From positions 182,129,369-182,193,368 of the forward strand of contig JBOZIK010000001.1 in NCBI GenBank assembly GCA_051453625.1: 64,000 nucleotides of DNA, given 5' to 3'. Origin of the DNA: Welwitschia mirabilis (Eukaryota; Gnetophyta; Gnetopsida; Welwitschiales). Below, piece by piece: positions 11,741-24,475 of this stretch (within the stretch, counting starts at the first letter, position 1; each line of letters begins with the position of its first letter). The notes below the pieces were generated by a model. The model searched no databases. It saw only the letters and a program-made list of their open reading frames with translations, and was not told where the DNA came from. Both the position numbers and the translations under genes were made by a program.

Positions 11741-12777
11741 TATAATGTGTATTTATGAATTTTAGAGATTCTTTCAAAAAACCACATGTTCTTATTTAGA
11801 ATCTAGATAAAGAAGATGCATGATAAGCCATTAATAGCAAAATCATAGAGATAATTTAAAAATCAATGGCCACTTTGCATAAAACATTTATTAATAGAAG
11901 CAATTCTAGTTATACCAACTATTGTACTTTGCAACAGAAACTGATTGTTCTAATCCATTACTAAGTCTAGTTTATTTGCTCTTTTAGACTCACTAAGAGG
12001 CTTTTCAACCTTAGAGTAGATATTATACTAAGAGTATGTTATGGCTTCCCTATTCAGCACTATTATTAAACTTATCACATTAGGATGATTACCTCCTTCT
12101 TTCTAGCAATTAGCTTTCCCAACCCAAAAGAGAAGAAGAGTGAGGAAAAGTTGCAGCTTTTCTTTTTGAGTAGTTATCAAATCATCCTCATCATTGAAAA
12201 GGAACTTATAGGCCAGCCTAGAACTAATGTGAAATACATGCTAGAAACAGAAGTAAATGTTGTTGATGGAGCATATTTTTTACTTTGTAAACTAAAATGA
12301 TGGATGAATTTCAATGGCTATCAATTTTAATCATCAAAGTCATAGTACTAGTGATTTTATCTTCATAAAAATAGTGCTTTTATAGGTTCAAAATTTAATG
12401 TGAAAGTAGGAGATTATGGATTTATTTTCTTAGGTTTAAGCCATTGTTAGTGGAAATAATTCTCTTAAAGAAATCAATTTATTGCTTCCTTCCTCTGCGC
12501 TATTCATAAAAACTCATAGAAGACATTATTAGTTGGAGTTCTTATGGATTCCTTTCATAAGAAGTAGATCATAGGTGAATTATAAAATCTAATACTAATC
12601 TCAGTCTTTGTAAAGGAAGTTGTAAGGGCTTTCACTTATGTAAGGTGGATTTGCCCTACCTTGGTTTCTTTTCTTTAGTTTTCTTAAGCTTTTTCTAGCT
12701 TCTCATTGTTTTGTTGTAAGTGTCTGTGCTCTAATTCCATTAAGTAATGAAACTCCCAATTTTTATTCAAAAAAAAT
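11741..12777 (+). mobile_element. Possible 3' end of a LINE-type retroposon
   Basis: The segment ends with TGTCTGTGCTCTAATTCC, then AATGAAACTCCCAATTTTTATTC and an A-tract at 12768-12776. Plant LINEs and other polyadenylated retroposons often finish this way (a TTTTGTTGTAAGTGTCTGT-like stretch, an AATGAA word, TTTTATTC and poly-A). A short frame at 12085-12300 has no recognisable domain. I could not find a convincing reverse transcriptase or RNase H motif upstream, so only the tail supports the call. Confidence 0.35.
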
Positions 12778-12839
12778 CTATTATAATTTGCAAGATGTGT
12801 AATAGCTTTATTATAAAAGAGAAAAAATGGTTTAGAACT

Positions 12840-13400
12840 AATCAACTTCATTACAAGCATGAAGAAATTTTATTGTAAAAGAGGAAAAGTGCATTAACTA
12901 TAGCTCAAATGATGGATATCAAGATGAATATTACTAAGATAGACCTAATAAATGAAATACATATTTATTATATCAACTTGATCCATTGTTGTTTGGAGGA
13001 TTCATCTCTTCATAGATAAATTCTATCTTTTTATGGAAGTATGCAACTACCTAATATAAATTTTAATACATTTAGTAAAGATCTTATTATCATAGAAGTA
13101 TAATTTAACCTCATAAGATCTTTATCTTCTAATTTGGTATTAAAAGTTTCTTATTCTCATGGACCTCATCATCAACATAGGCAGTCTTTTAGTAAATCTC
13201 ATCCATCAAAGGGATCACATCATGATAAGAATAAGGAGCTATAGAAATAGTAAACTAATAAGCCTAATTAGAATCAACCAAATAAGAAGTAAGTTTAACA
13301 TGTTGCTAATTTGAAAAAAAACAAATATCAATGTTCATGATGTAGAAGATAATATTATATGATAAGCTTCTCTAGAACATCTTAGAACAAGATAAAATCT
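12840..13400 (+). pseudogene. Ty1/copia gag, C-terminal part, broken
   Basis: Translation gives LKVSYSHGPHHQHRQSFSKS and a Lys/Asn-rich run, then KYQCS-stop-CRR near 13332-13343. This is the place and form of the copia gag nucleocapsid knuckle (CX2C followed by His and Cys); the His and last Cys are lost. Protease follows about 190 bases later in the usual order. The N-terminal gag domain is not visible upstream, where the possible retroposon end lies. Confidence 0.6.
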
Positions 13401-13499
13401 ATACCTTAGGCTAATGTAGTTATTAAAAATTATAAATCCATTAAGGATGAAATTTTTTAAGTTAAATGCAATTTTTAACAACATTTATGTTATGGGTAT

Positions 13500-16400
13500 G
13501 AGTTAACACATACCTCATGATGAGATATGAATTCTTAACACTAGTATTACTCATCACATAACTTATCAGCATGATTATTATGATGACCTTCTAGAAGCAT
13601 CAAGTTACATTTATTTATCAAATAAAACTCTAGGTCTAGTGGGAAAATATGGTTTAATTACTCTTAACGTAGCATCACTCTCTCCATAGACTCTTTTTCA
13701 TGTTTTATATATGCCTTATTTGAGGTTACATGTTCTATCACTTTCTAGTTTAGTATAAGAAGATCACTTAATTTCTATGACAAAGCACTTAGTGGATATT
13801 TATGATTGTAATAAGTAATTCATTATCAAAGGCTACATGGATGGAAATCTTAGTTGTCTTCATGGTTGTGTTAAAATATAAGAGATTACTTACATAGTTT
13901 TCTAAGACTAGATATCTTCCTCACTACTATGACATCCTCAATTAGGACATCCTACTCCTTACATGATGAATGAAATGTGTGAGAATGATCATTATATTCT
14001 TCTATCCATTTCATAGGATATTCCTTAGTGTAAAGCATGTATAATGGATTAAAAAAACTCAATAGTAGTTTGCACCAAGTAAATGGCATGCTAATCAAAA
14101 CCTCCTACTTATTCATAGTAATTTATGTGGACATATGCTAGTCTCCACTCTTCATGGTGTTCATTATTTTATCTCTTTTATTGATGACTATTTTAAAATG
14201 ACTTTGATGTATTTCATAAAATCGAAATCTTAGATTTTAAACATTTTAATAAGTTTAAAAATAAAGTGGAAAAGCAAGCTAACTATTAGATTAAGATTTT
14301 TCACTCAAATAATTATGGCAAGTACACATCTACTAAGTTAAATAAGTTTTCACTTTTGAAGGAATTTATCATTTAAAGAATTACCTTGAATAACCTCAAC
14401 TAAATATCTTTGTTAGGTAATTTAGTTATAAAATCATGGATATGATGCATTTCATGATGTATTTCAATGCTTATAAGACCTATTTTGGGGTGAAATAATG
14501 AATACAACTTTGCACCTTAATAACCACATTGGTCAATATACTAAAAATGAAGTATAATTGAGAAGTGATATGGGTATAAGAAAAAATAGAAACATTTTCA
14601 TATTTTTAGTATCAAGTGCTATATTCATATTTTATGTAAACATCATGATAAATTTGAAACACATGCTCGTATTAGCATCTTTGTGGAATATCTAACTGAT
14701 AAGAAGTGTTATCAAGTGTATCTTTTAGAAAGTCACAAGATCATTATTTCTTGTTATATAATATTTTTAGAGGCTTTAGATAATAATTGTCATCTTGATC
14801 TTTTAAAGGTTCATATTTCCTTTAATCTAATAAACATCTTTGATGCTTAATATCCTATGCTTGATAGGGAAGATATGTAGCCACCAATCCTACTCTAGTT
14901 TTTTCTATTAGTACAACTTCTTTTTAACCTAAAAGAATTGAGTAATTTAGTGATCTTAGCATTCTTAATCATGTTTTCACTAGCAATTTAGTATGTTCTT
15001 CTATTAAAGAAGCTAAGACTACCCATAGTTATGATCCAACTACTTGGTTATAGTCTACTCTCCAAGATCTCTATAATGATGAAAAGGATAAAACTAGAAC
15101 TATAAATGGTCACATATATCTCATAATGATAATGATGATGAACTCAATCTAACTTTTGATCATGAATTAACCTCATTTAAAAATGCTATTAAACATAATC
15201 ATTGGAAAAAATTCATGCAAGAAGAATATGATAGCCTTATTAAAAGTTATACTTGGAAGTTGCTAGATCTTTTATTAGAACATATAGTGTTACCTTACAA
15301 ATTGGTTTTTTACTAATAACTATAATACAGATAACAACATTAAGTAACATAAATCTTGGCTTATTATTGTAGTCCTATAATAAAAGAATGGACTTGATTA
15401 TAATAAAGTATTTAATCCAAAAATAAAATGAGCTACCATCAGAATAATGATTACCTTAGTAACACAAAAAGGATGAAAGATTCATCAATTAAACATAAAA
15501 ATTACCTTCCTTTATGTAGACTTAAGAAACAAATCTACATAATGCAATTAAAGAGTTTTGAAGAAAAAGGTAAATAGCATAAAGTGCGTAGATTAATCAA
15601 GTCTCTATATTAGCTAAAACAAGTCCAACTACTTACTGCACAAAGCTTGTAAATTTTTTAAGTTCCATTGGATTTAGATTACATGATTATTAAGATGTGG
15701 ATTTAATGAGATCTATAAAATCTAATGGATAAAAATCTACATATTTAGTGGTATATGTAGATGATATGCTGATAACTAGAAGTAATAACAAATATGTGAA
15801 AAGAACAAAAATCACATTAAGCAAGGCATTTAAGATTTTTTATATTAGATTGGATATATTTAATTTAAATGTAAAAATATTTTAGAAAACAAAAGGAATC
15901 TTTAATGTAAAAGAAGTATATCAGAAATCTGATCTAGAAATTTTAACTAGAAGACACAAAAAAACTTATAACACCTTAAAAAAAAATGTCAAGATATCTA
16001 ATGATGAAGGCTTAGGAATTGCAATAGAAATAAAATAAAAAGTATAGTAGAAATTTTAATTTATGTGACCAGAACTAGAACAAACATATTATATGTTATT
16101 AACATGATATCAAGATATCTTCATGCACCTAGGTTACTCATTTGAACGTTGTAAAAAGAGTACTAAGATACTTAAAGAAGACAAAAGAGTTAGGCCTCAC
16201 TTATAAAAGAAAATCTCAATTTATCTCTAATGCATACTTTGATTGCGATTTCATTAGAGAAACTAATACTCATTGTCAATATTAAGATATCTCATATTCT
16301 TGGGAAAATTACCTCCATCTTAGTGGTTAAAGCATTAGAAAATTATATCATGATCTTGTATTAATGCTAAATATATATCTTCTTCTAAAGCATTTTAGAA

Positions 16401-16560
16401 ATAGAATGGTTAAAGAAATTATTATAAGTATTAAATATAAAACAAACTAAGGTAGTAAAACTCTTCATTTACAAATAGATAGTAATTTGCATAGCAAACA
16501 TTCTAGTGCACTATGATCAGACAAAACACTTTCATGTTGTAATTCATAAAATTAGAAACT
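13500..16560 (+). pseudogene. Ty1/copia pol: protease, integrase, RT, RNase H, broken
   Basis: Domains occur in standard copia order. The protease site at 13531 reads ILNTSITHHIT, where ILDTGASHHIT is expected, so the catalytic Asp is Asn. The integrase has LGHPTPYMMN, GVHYFISFIDDYF (about 14180) and SNNYGKYT (about 14304) for the usual SDNGGEYT, losing another Asp. The RT has FKNAIKHNHWKKFMQEEYDS (from about 15180) and the intact active-site motif YVDDM at 15753-15767. The RT/RNase H end has LRYLKKTKELGLTY (16150-16200), and near 16494-16553 NILVHYDQTKHFHVV, matching the NPVFHDRTKHIE block. Many stops and frameshifts separate these pieces. Each part is clear by order and motif; nothing here could be translated as a whole. 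Confidence 0.9.
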
Positions 16561-16635
16561 CATATATAATGATGTCATTATACTATTATATTATTTGATT
16601 ACATAAGAAATTATCAATATTCTTATCAGATCTCT

Positions 16636-17164
16636 TGTTGAGAGAAGTTTTAGGATTTTTAATCCAACATTGGACTGATGATGAGTTAATTCAAACTCAT
16701 TCTTCCTTATACATTATGGACTACATTTAACTCTTTGATTAAAGTCACTTCTTATGTAGTACTAAAAGATGTATAATACATGTTTTAACCTAGTACTCTA
16801 GGATATGTAATGCATGTAATAAGCCTACTTGTTATGGGATGTGTAGCAGTAAATTAACTACTTCTTTTATGAAGGAATATCCTCACACAGTAGTTTCTTT
16901 TTAGAGGTTTTATTATAGGCCATATTCCTAAGATTTTTCCCTGGGCACTTCTATTTTTTCTTAGAAAAGAGTTTATTCCCATGTTGAGAGAGGAATTACT
17001 AAGATTTGTACATACCATAGTCCTAGACCTAGGGATACGTAAAAATCCTAATGATATACTTTTCTTTATAAGCAAACCGTTTAATAAAATAATATATGAG
17101 GAGAAATAAGATTTTAATTTTGGAAAATCTTGTGCTCTTTTTTGATCTCTCTTATTTCTTGGTA
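16636..17164 (+). mobile_element. Copia 3' LTR
   Basis: It starts TGTTGAGAGAAG and soon has ATCCAACATTGGAC, a phrase close to the CCCACATTGG found early in many copia LTRs. Its last 200 bases match 6965-7149. It follows the RNase H end by about 80 bases, as a 3' LTR should. The end is placed at TTCTTGGTA by alignment with the 5' LTR and its primer-binding site. No clear target duplication can be tested because the 5' LTR start is lost. Confidence 0.75.
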
Positions 17165-19159
17165 GTTAATTTCCAAAAAAAAACATTTTTATTATAATTA
17201 CAAAAAAAGATAATAAAATCAAAGCATCATGGCCTAAACAACAAGAATTCTTTAAGAAACTAAAAAATAAGGCATAGTAGCTTTAAGACAAAGTTACTTG
17301 TTTATCTAAAATAAAAATAATAACTAAATAGAATTTTAAGAAAATGATTTGAATCTTTTAATTATAATTTTATAAATATGGCTAATCAATAGAGTTCTTT
17401 AAATGACATGAAGCTTTAGAAGGAACTCTAGTAATGATGCATAATCCATTTGATTAATGCCCTAAAAGGTACATAAGGTGATTGACCTTAAATTAGGACC
17501 TCTGAAGTTTATTTTAAAGCTAAAAATAAACATTTTTTAAATTATTAATTTTATCCTAAATAGTTAAATTATTAAAGTGAAAATACTATATCCTATAATA
17601 TATTAAATCACATTTGTAGTTCCAAAGTTAATATAACATAATAGAAAGAATAAATTTCTAGAAACATTTGAGAGTGTTGACATTTTCTAGAACACTAAAA
17701 GGTATCAAATTTTTTAAAATTTGAATGTTTTAGGATTCTTTACATCTTTAAGTCCAAGCATTTCTAGCATACGAGAACTACTAGAAAATATAACTCAAAC
17801 TTTAAGATGTATCACATTATAGTTATACCAAGTTAATAATATGTAAATTCTAAACTTGAATACCAATAGGTAAGTCTTAATGGATAACATACCAAGAACA
17901 TGCTTGATCTATAAAATAATTTCAACTTCCTAAATTTTCTAAGAAAATTCACCCCTTATTTTCTTATTTATGTTAACATCTATTATAGTAAGCAATAAGA
18001 GCTAATAAACTTTGTAAGCATTGTCTAAATGCACATGCTAAAGAAGAAAATTCTAGATTTTTAAAGGAAAGATTGCATGATGGAATAGGCACTATAGATA
18101 GTTCCATATTATTTCTAAAAACTCTTTCAACTTAATAGTATTAAGAAATTAAGTGAAAAATATGTTTTTAAACTAAAACATTATTAACCAAATGTGTTAT
18201 AACGGGAGCCATCAATGATATACATAGTTTAAAATATTTGAATGCAAAGAAACATTTTTATAATTACTATATTAATATGATACATTTCAATATATTAAAG
18301 TGCTATAAAAAACCTATGTTCCTAGAATATTACTTTATTTATGAATAAAAAATCTAATTAATATAGTAAATTCCCTTCCAAAAGGTTATTTCTAGAAAAA
18401 ATTTTATAAAAAATAAAGTTAAAATAATTTTCTAACAATGTCTTGAGAATATAAATGATAAAAATACTATTCAGTCATAAACATAATATCCTACATAAAA
18501 TAATATATAAAACCTAAATCACATTGTACTTGAGGTAAAGTAGTTATAGCCCATGCTACAAAATGAAATTATTTCTAATAATCATTATATGATCACATAA
18601 AATTCATAAGTAATTTCTTTAATTTATAATAGGAACACTGTGAAGGTGTCTATCAAGAAGAATAATAAGCATGAGTAGAAGCTAAAACAGATCTACACAT
18701 GAAGAACTTACCTATCAGAACCAAAGATTCCATTTTTCATTCTCCATTGTTTTTAAGACTCTAAGAAGAAGATGATTATAAAGAAAATAATACGAATATT
18801 AAAAACTAAAACAAATCCCTAGATTTTTAATAATATCTTTATCTTACATCAAATTCCATTTTTTGTCTAGTAAATTCTAATAATTTTCTATGAAATTATA
18901 GATAGATGATGTGATTTTTAAAATTATAATTTTAATAGAATTGAATTAAATTTAAAATGTCTTATTTAAAACATGAATTAATTCCTAGTTATTAATATAT
19001 TTGTTATGTATATAATAAACAATGGTTAAATTTAACCATCATATATATAAAATTTTATCCCTTTGTAATCATACCTTGACAAGGCATAAGATCAAGATGT
19101 TATATGGAAGAAGATAAGCTATGTAAATGCAATTCATGATAATATTTATTAATGTAAAA
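17165..19159. other. Unassigned AT-rich spacer
   Basis: I recognise no coding domain, LTR end or structured repeat in this stretch. Confidence 0.4.
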
Positions 19160-19262
19160 GGTCTTTATGTTTATCTTTTATAATTTATAAATCAAGATAC
19201 TCATTGTAATAGAGTCTCAATGTTACTCTTTTCATAGGAATAAATTTAAATAAAAGACTAAA
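19160..19262 (-). mobile_element. Inverted fragment of family A LTR (last ~100 bases)
   Basis: The reverse complement reads TTATTCCTATGAAAA, then GAGACTCTATTACAATGAGTA and TTTATAAATTATAAAAG. It matches the last 100 bases of the LTR at 24476-25846 in opposite orientation. It directly abuts the forward LTR that begins at about 19263. Confidence 0.8.
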
Positions 19263-20472
19263 TAGTGATGACACAAAAATCTCTAACTTGTAAGGATTCA
19301 AAAGAAGCCAAAAATTGAGACTAAGTTGATAGTGAACTTCAATCAATTTAGCTTATATGAAGTCATAAAATTATGTCTTTAACTATTTTAAATATAATTT
19401 ATAAACTTATGTATTTTTTTAATGATAATTTTAGGTTATTTTCTACATTCTAGAAGACAAGATAAAATTTGAAAATAATTCATCAAAAACAATGATTTCA
19501 TCATCCAAATTAGTTATACCACTGATTATTTGGAGCAAAAAAAATGAAAATCTATGTTCTAAAGCTATCTAAGGGAATTAATTAACTTTTGATTAAGGGA
19601 TTAGATAGTTATGGAATTAAAGACAAAAAGCTTACTTAGTTAGAAAAGTGTCAAATTTCCAATTTAAGACCATAAAATTTAAAACCCTAATATTGGAATC
19701 CTAATCCTACTTTTCATTGTAAAAAATACCAAACATCATTAGTTTTAAAAATATTTATCTTAAAAAATAGTTAAAATCCTTAGAGTGTTAACTATTTACA
19801 TGTCTTTTTAAGCTTTCTCTTTTGGTATGGGCTAGATTTAAGGATAACATTAATAAGTCTATAATAGGTTTATTTTTTTCTTCAATGTAATGTAATTCCT
19901 TTATTTTCATGAAATAGTAGTTATTCATGATTGATTTTGAGTTACAACTAACATTCTACCTTTAATCCTTAAATGAGACTACATTATTAAGAAATTTCAT
20001 TTACTAAGTAAGTTTCCTAAGTTTACTTCTTGATTGTAGTCATATTATTTAATGGATCTTGAATAGTTTTCTTCCTACTTATCATGCTTACATAATATGA
20101 TGAATAATTAAAGTGGCTTAGGAATTCACTAAAGCTCATGTAATAAACAAGATTACATTACCATAATATAAGCCATAAAGACTTAATGGTCTAAGATTTA
20201 TTTTAGGAGTTTATAGTATATTATTTAAATGAAGGTGTTGTTATTTCATGATTTGGGTCAAACCTTTAGAGTTATCTCATTCTCTTACTTTGACATCAAA
20301 ATTCAATTTCATATCACTCCTAATTTTTTTATTTATTTTGAATTCTTACAAGTTATAGAATTTTATGTTATCACTATTCATTGTCTACCTCAATTTATTC
20401 TTACAGAAAGAATAACATATGGACTCTACTATAATGAAGATCTTAGTTTATAAATTGTAAAAGCTAGACACA
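19263..20472 (+). mobile_element. Family A gypsy 5' LTR, lacking its first ~180 bases
   Basis: It runs parallel to 24655-25846, with ATGTCTTTAACTATTTTAAA near 19374, ATAGTAGTTATTCATGATTGAT near 19912 and the terminal CTCTACTATAATGAAGATC. It ends AGCTAGACACA and is followed by a primer-binding site, so it acts as a 5' LTR. The first 180 bases expected by comparison with 24476 are absent here, and occur instead as the inverted piece at 25847-26023. Confidence 0.8.
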
Positions 20473-20482
20473 AATATCTTTT

Positions 20483-20499
20483 TAGCACTATTGTTATAG
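20483..20499 (+). other. Primer-binding site, tRNA-Asp type, decayed
   Basis: TAGCACTATTGTTATAG lies ten bases after the LTR end. Against the Athila/Tat site that pairs with tRNA-Asp (TGGCGCCGTTGCCGGGG), all differences but one are G-to-A or C-to-T. The site marks the 5' end of the internal region. Confidence 0.8.
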
Positions 20500-22939
20500 T
20501 AATTTTATAGAAGGTATGTGATCTTTTCTTCATTACAATTTTTAGTTTAGGTTTTTAGTTTTTTAGCACTTCCAATGAGTCCCTTTCAATGATACTCAAA
20601 TTAGTCTTTTTTTTTTTTGGTATTTTCTTTCATCTATATACTTCTCAATGAAGGGTACTAGGCCATTTTTGATAATGTCCAAACTAGTCTATTTTTTGAG
20701 TTCTATTAAGTTTTTACTCTAACCAAAACATAATTTTTGTATTATTTCTTTTGTAATTATAGATCTAACAAATTTTTTAAGTATAATGAATTTTTTGTAG
20801 GTTTGTGAATCAGATGAGGAATGAAAAACATGAACTACAAAAATAGGTAAGAACTGCTTTCTCCTTTTATAAATCTTTTTCATTTTTATAGTAGATTTTT
20901 ATTTTTAATTTTTGCATAGTTTTAGGATTTCTATTAGTTTTTTAAAGTGTTAATTTTCCTAGGTTTTTTTTCATGATTCTTGTTTTCTATCTACATTGGT
21001 AATTAATTTTTTATTATTTATTTTTTCTAGCTCATTATGTGAATTAGTTTGTGTAGTAAATAAGGTAACATCTACAAGTATTTCCATGAATAGTATCTAG
21101 TGCCACATGTTTTTTCATGAATTTTTTGCTCAAAACTGGTTAAAATGTCTATCTCTCCACTCTCAACATTTTTCATTATTTGTATCTTCTTAAAAACCAT
21201 CATCCTATGGTATTTTAGACTCTAAATACATCTAAATCATTTGTAATTTTTCTTTAAATTTATATTTTAAATCCTTTTATCAACCCCATTCCAAATCTAG
21301 TATGGAGTTTAATATCACTTACAAAATTTTATTTTTCCCTTTATCTTTTCTTTATAATAATCTATTCCATTTTAAATCTTAATAGGCTTTTAACATTGAA
21401 AAAATTATAGGAGATTATTCTTAACCTAGAAAAACTAAAAGGAATAACTTTTAACCTAGATGCTTAAATGCCCCTTCATGTTTTCGTCAACCTCCTAGTA
21501 TGCAAAGATTAGATTCTTACAAAGAGATGTGTAAATTTGTAACTTCTAGCATTCCTTATAAATCTTATTACTCTTTAAATTATTAATACCCTTTACCCTC
21601 TAATTTTTACCCTTCATTTTTCCATAAATATCCTTCATCTTCTCTTTTATATTCTTCTTAATTTAAATAACACCATTTATCTTCTCTCTCATATCAGTCA
21701 TCTTTTTATTAATATTGTTATTCTTATGGTAACCATTTCCCTACTTAAATTTCTTGGAGGAGATCCTATAGTGATTTTTAAAATTCATATCTAAAACCCT
21801 TAAGACCCTTTTATCCTTCCTTCATACAACCAATATGATTTAGAGATATATCCATGGAAGATACCCTAACTATATCCTTTAGGAGGGATGAAGAATCTAA
21901 TGAGAAACTAGGGTTTTATAAATCATATGAGGAGGAGTCACTTAACCAACCTAAAGAGGAAGAGCTTTATGCACTACATAAACTTAATTCTAAAATTCCT
22001 AAAATCTTAAAAGGATTAATAAGAGTAAAGTTAATCATACCAATGTAATATCATTTAGTAATGTGAAGGAAACCAATGAAGACCTAGAGGATAAGTAATC
22101 ATTAAAGAAAAGTCAATCACTTAAGGAAACTACACATTAGATAATGAGTCTTTTAGTAATTTTATAAGGAGAAGAACATGAAACAAGGATTCTTACAAGA
22201 CCCATTCTATGTAGAAACCTTATTCTCTTTTCAACATTCTCATGATAAAATTATTTGTATTTCATCTTCATATTTTAAGGAAGACCTAGTTTTCAATGAA
22301 TAAGATAACCTTCCTTAGAAATATAACCACTTGTTCATGATTATTTTAATTAAAAATAAATTTATCTAGTGGTTTTTAAATCACCTTTTTCTTCCCTTCA
22401 AAATAATATCTTATATGAATTATTAAGAAACAAAAAGTAAGCTAAAGAATGAACCATATTAAACCCTAAATGCATAGATTTTACCATTTTCATAAATGGT
22501 GTCCTTTTTAATTTTATAAACTCCTATGTGAAAATATACATGGATATTCTTCTAATTTAGGATAGCTCATTTAATCATACCCAATACGTGCTTAGTGCAC
22601 CTAGCCTTCACCATCATAAGCTCCTTTCCATACATCATATAGACACATCCTATCATAAGGAAATCTTAGTTTTATTAAATAATTATAAAGTAGTTTTTTC
22701 CTTTTATATTATATTTAGGATGGAAAAATTAAAAAAACATTAAAAACATTTTTTCTTTTTAGTCTTTCTCTTTTGAAACCATCAAAATAATACCACCTAT
22801 ATAATTATTGCTATAAATTCTTTCACTTTGACAACCCCAAATTCCATTCATATAATAGAATTACCCATCACATTTTGAAATCTTATAACTTAATCCTTCC
22901 ACTTTTGGTACTATTTCATAAGGCTTATTAGCTATCCAA
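20500..22939 (+). mobile_element. Leader and internal remnant of family A element
   Basis: The 5' leader is T-rich with no frame. A short open segment at 21854-22048 encodes an acidic, Glu/Lys-rich peptide (MEDTLTISFRRDEESNEKLG at its start). It could be a remnant of the gag-linker region, but it has no domain I can name. No protease, RT or integrase motif is visible, so the element has lost most of its coding part or is a short derivative. Confidence 0.5.
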
Positions 22940-24475
22940 TTCTTCCATTTATTTACAAATTTTTGAGACTTAATGATCTTGATTAATAATATTTAATAAA
23001 TAAACTAATAATAAGTAATCTTTGAGTCATTTTAAGTTTTCATTAAGATTAGGTTCACTTATAACTATTGAGAGAAGTTATAATTACTTTAGTTATGTTG
23101 TTATGATTTTCATTCACTTGAGATCTTTAGTTTTATAAAAAGAAAAGATAGATGAAGAGGTAAGATTTACTTTCATATTGTGATCTTTATTTTAAGCATT
23201 TTATGAGAATAAGATATTTTCTTAATTAGGGCAATGAGCCAATTACCCTTCTTATGTGTATAAAAAATGATGAATATAAAAGTAGGATTAAAATAAATAT
23301 ATTATTTCTTCTCCAAAATACATTTATCTTTAATCAATTTATTAGGTTTAACTACATCGAGCTACATACACTTGTCAATAATGAAACTTTAATGATCTAC
23401 TTTTGGCATGATCAATAATATTAGGGATATGGACATTCATTGGTAATGTAGCATAGATTCCATTAAGAATAACATGCTTAAGAGAAGAGAAATTCTATAA
23501 CACTATATATTTAGTAACATCAAAATACCTAAAACTAAGCTATGCATGATTGTAGAAGAAAAAGTGGAAAGTAGGTTAAGATGAAAATTGGATCCCTTCT
23601 ATGTTTTATTTTTGTTAATAGTTATGATTTAGTTACTACTCTTGAAATTTTCTAATGCTAACTTAGTTGATGCCTCCATTATTTAGCATTAAAAATGATT
23701 AAATAAAATTAAAATTTATAAAATTTTAATAAATAAAAGTTATCAACTTAGGTAGTTTATCTTTTTCATCATAAGTTTCATGATTGAGTTTTTATTTCCA
23801 TTGTCATTTCCCTACAATGCATTGTAATTTTTATTTTTACATAAAAACTTTAGTTGTAATGATTTTTTATCATGTAATACATATTTATTTTAGTTTCTAT
23901 TCTATTCATTTTAGTCACCATTGATCTCAACCTCTAAGACCAAATTTTTCATGTTTGCTGATGAAACATCTCACATAATTTCACTCAAAGAAATATAACA
24001 TAACCAACATCGTTACTAGTGCTCACTGAGACCTTCATCCATTTTCCATTTTTACTTCCAAATATTTCTATAGTGTTACTCATCTTATGTTCAGTCTATT
24101 TAAAATTCTTTTTGTGGCTAAACCATTTTGAGCCTAACTATAATCTATTTCTAACAATCACTTTTCAATATCATTTTTTGTCTTCACTTTTCACTTTTAA
24201 TTTCATTCTTCATTTCTTTAGATTAGTTTTAATTTACAACATAGTAATTAATTATTAAGTTTGAGAGTTTTTACCTTTTTTTTGTTTTTTAACCATGCAT
24301 TATTTTTTTTATTTTACATCGTTTTGTGTTGTTACTTTTTCCTCTAGTTTCAATAAAATGACATTAACAAAGCATCTTTATTTTAACGTAGCATCAACTT
24401 GTTTTCGAATTTTGCATTTAATCTTTTCTATCCTTTGAAACTTTGATAATAAAGTTCAAATTTGTTTAAAAGGTA
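22940..24475 (+). mobile_element. 3' non-coding region of family A element
   Basis: It is the diverged counterpart of 1660-2783 and keeps the same order of shared blocks, such as ACTAATAATAAGTAATCTT, AAAAAATGATGAATAT and TTAGGGATATGGAC. It ends in AAAAGGTA just before the LTR start TGACATCC, a weak polypurine tract. Confidence 0.65.

Noticed and set aside
16854-17075. Reverse frame of 73 codons
   Set aside because: It lies wholly inside the copia 3' LTR and runs against its direction; no motif.
24019-24258. Forward frame rich in Phe and Leu, possible env-like transmembrane protein of the family A 3' region
   Set aside because: The paralogous region at 1660-2783 has no matching frame, so there is no sign of a conserved protein.
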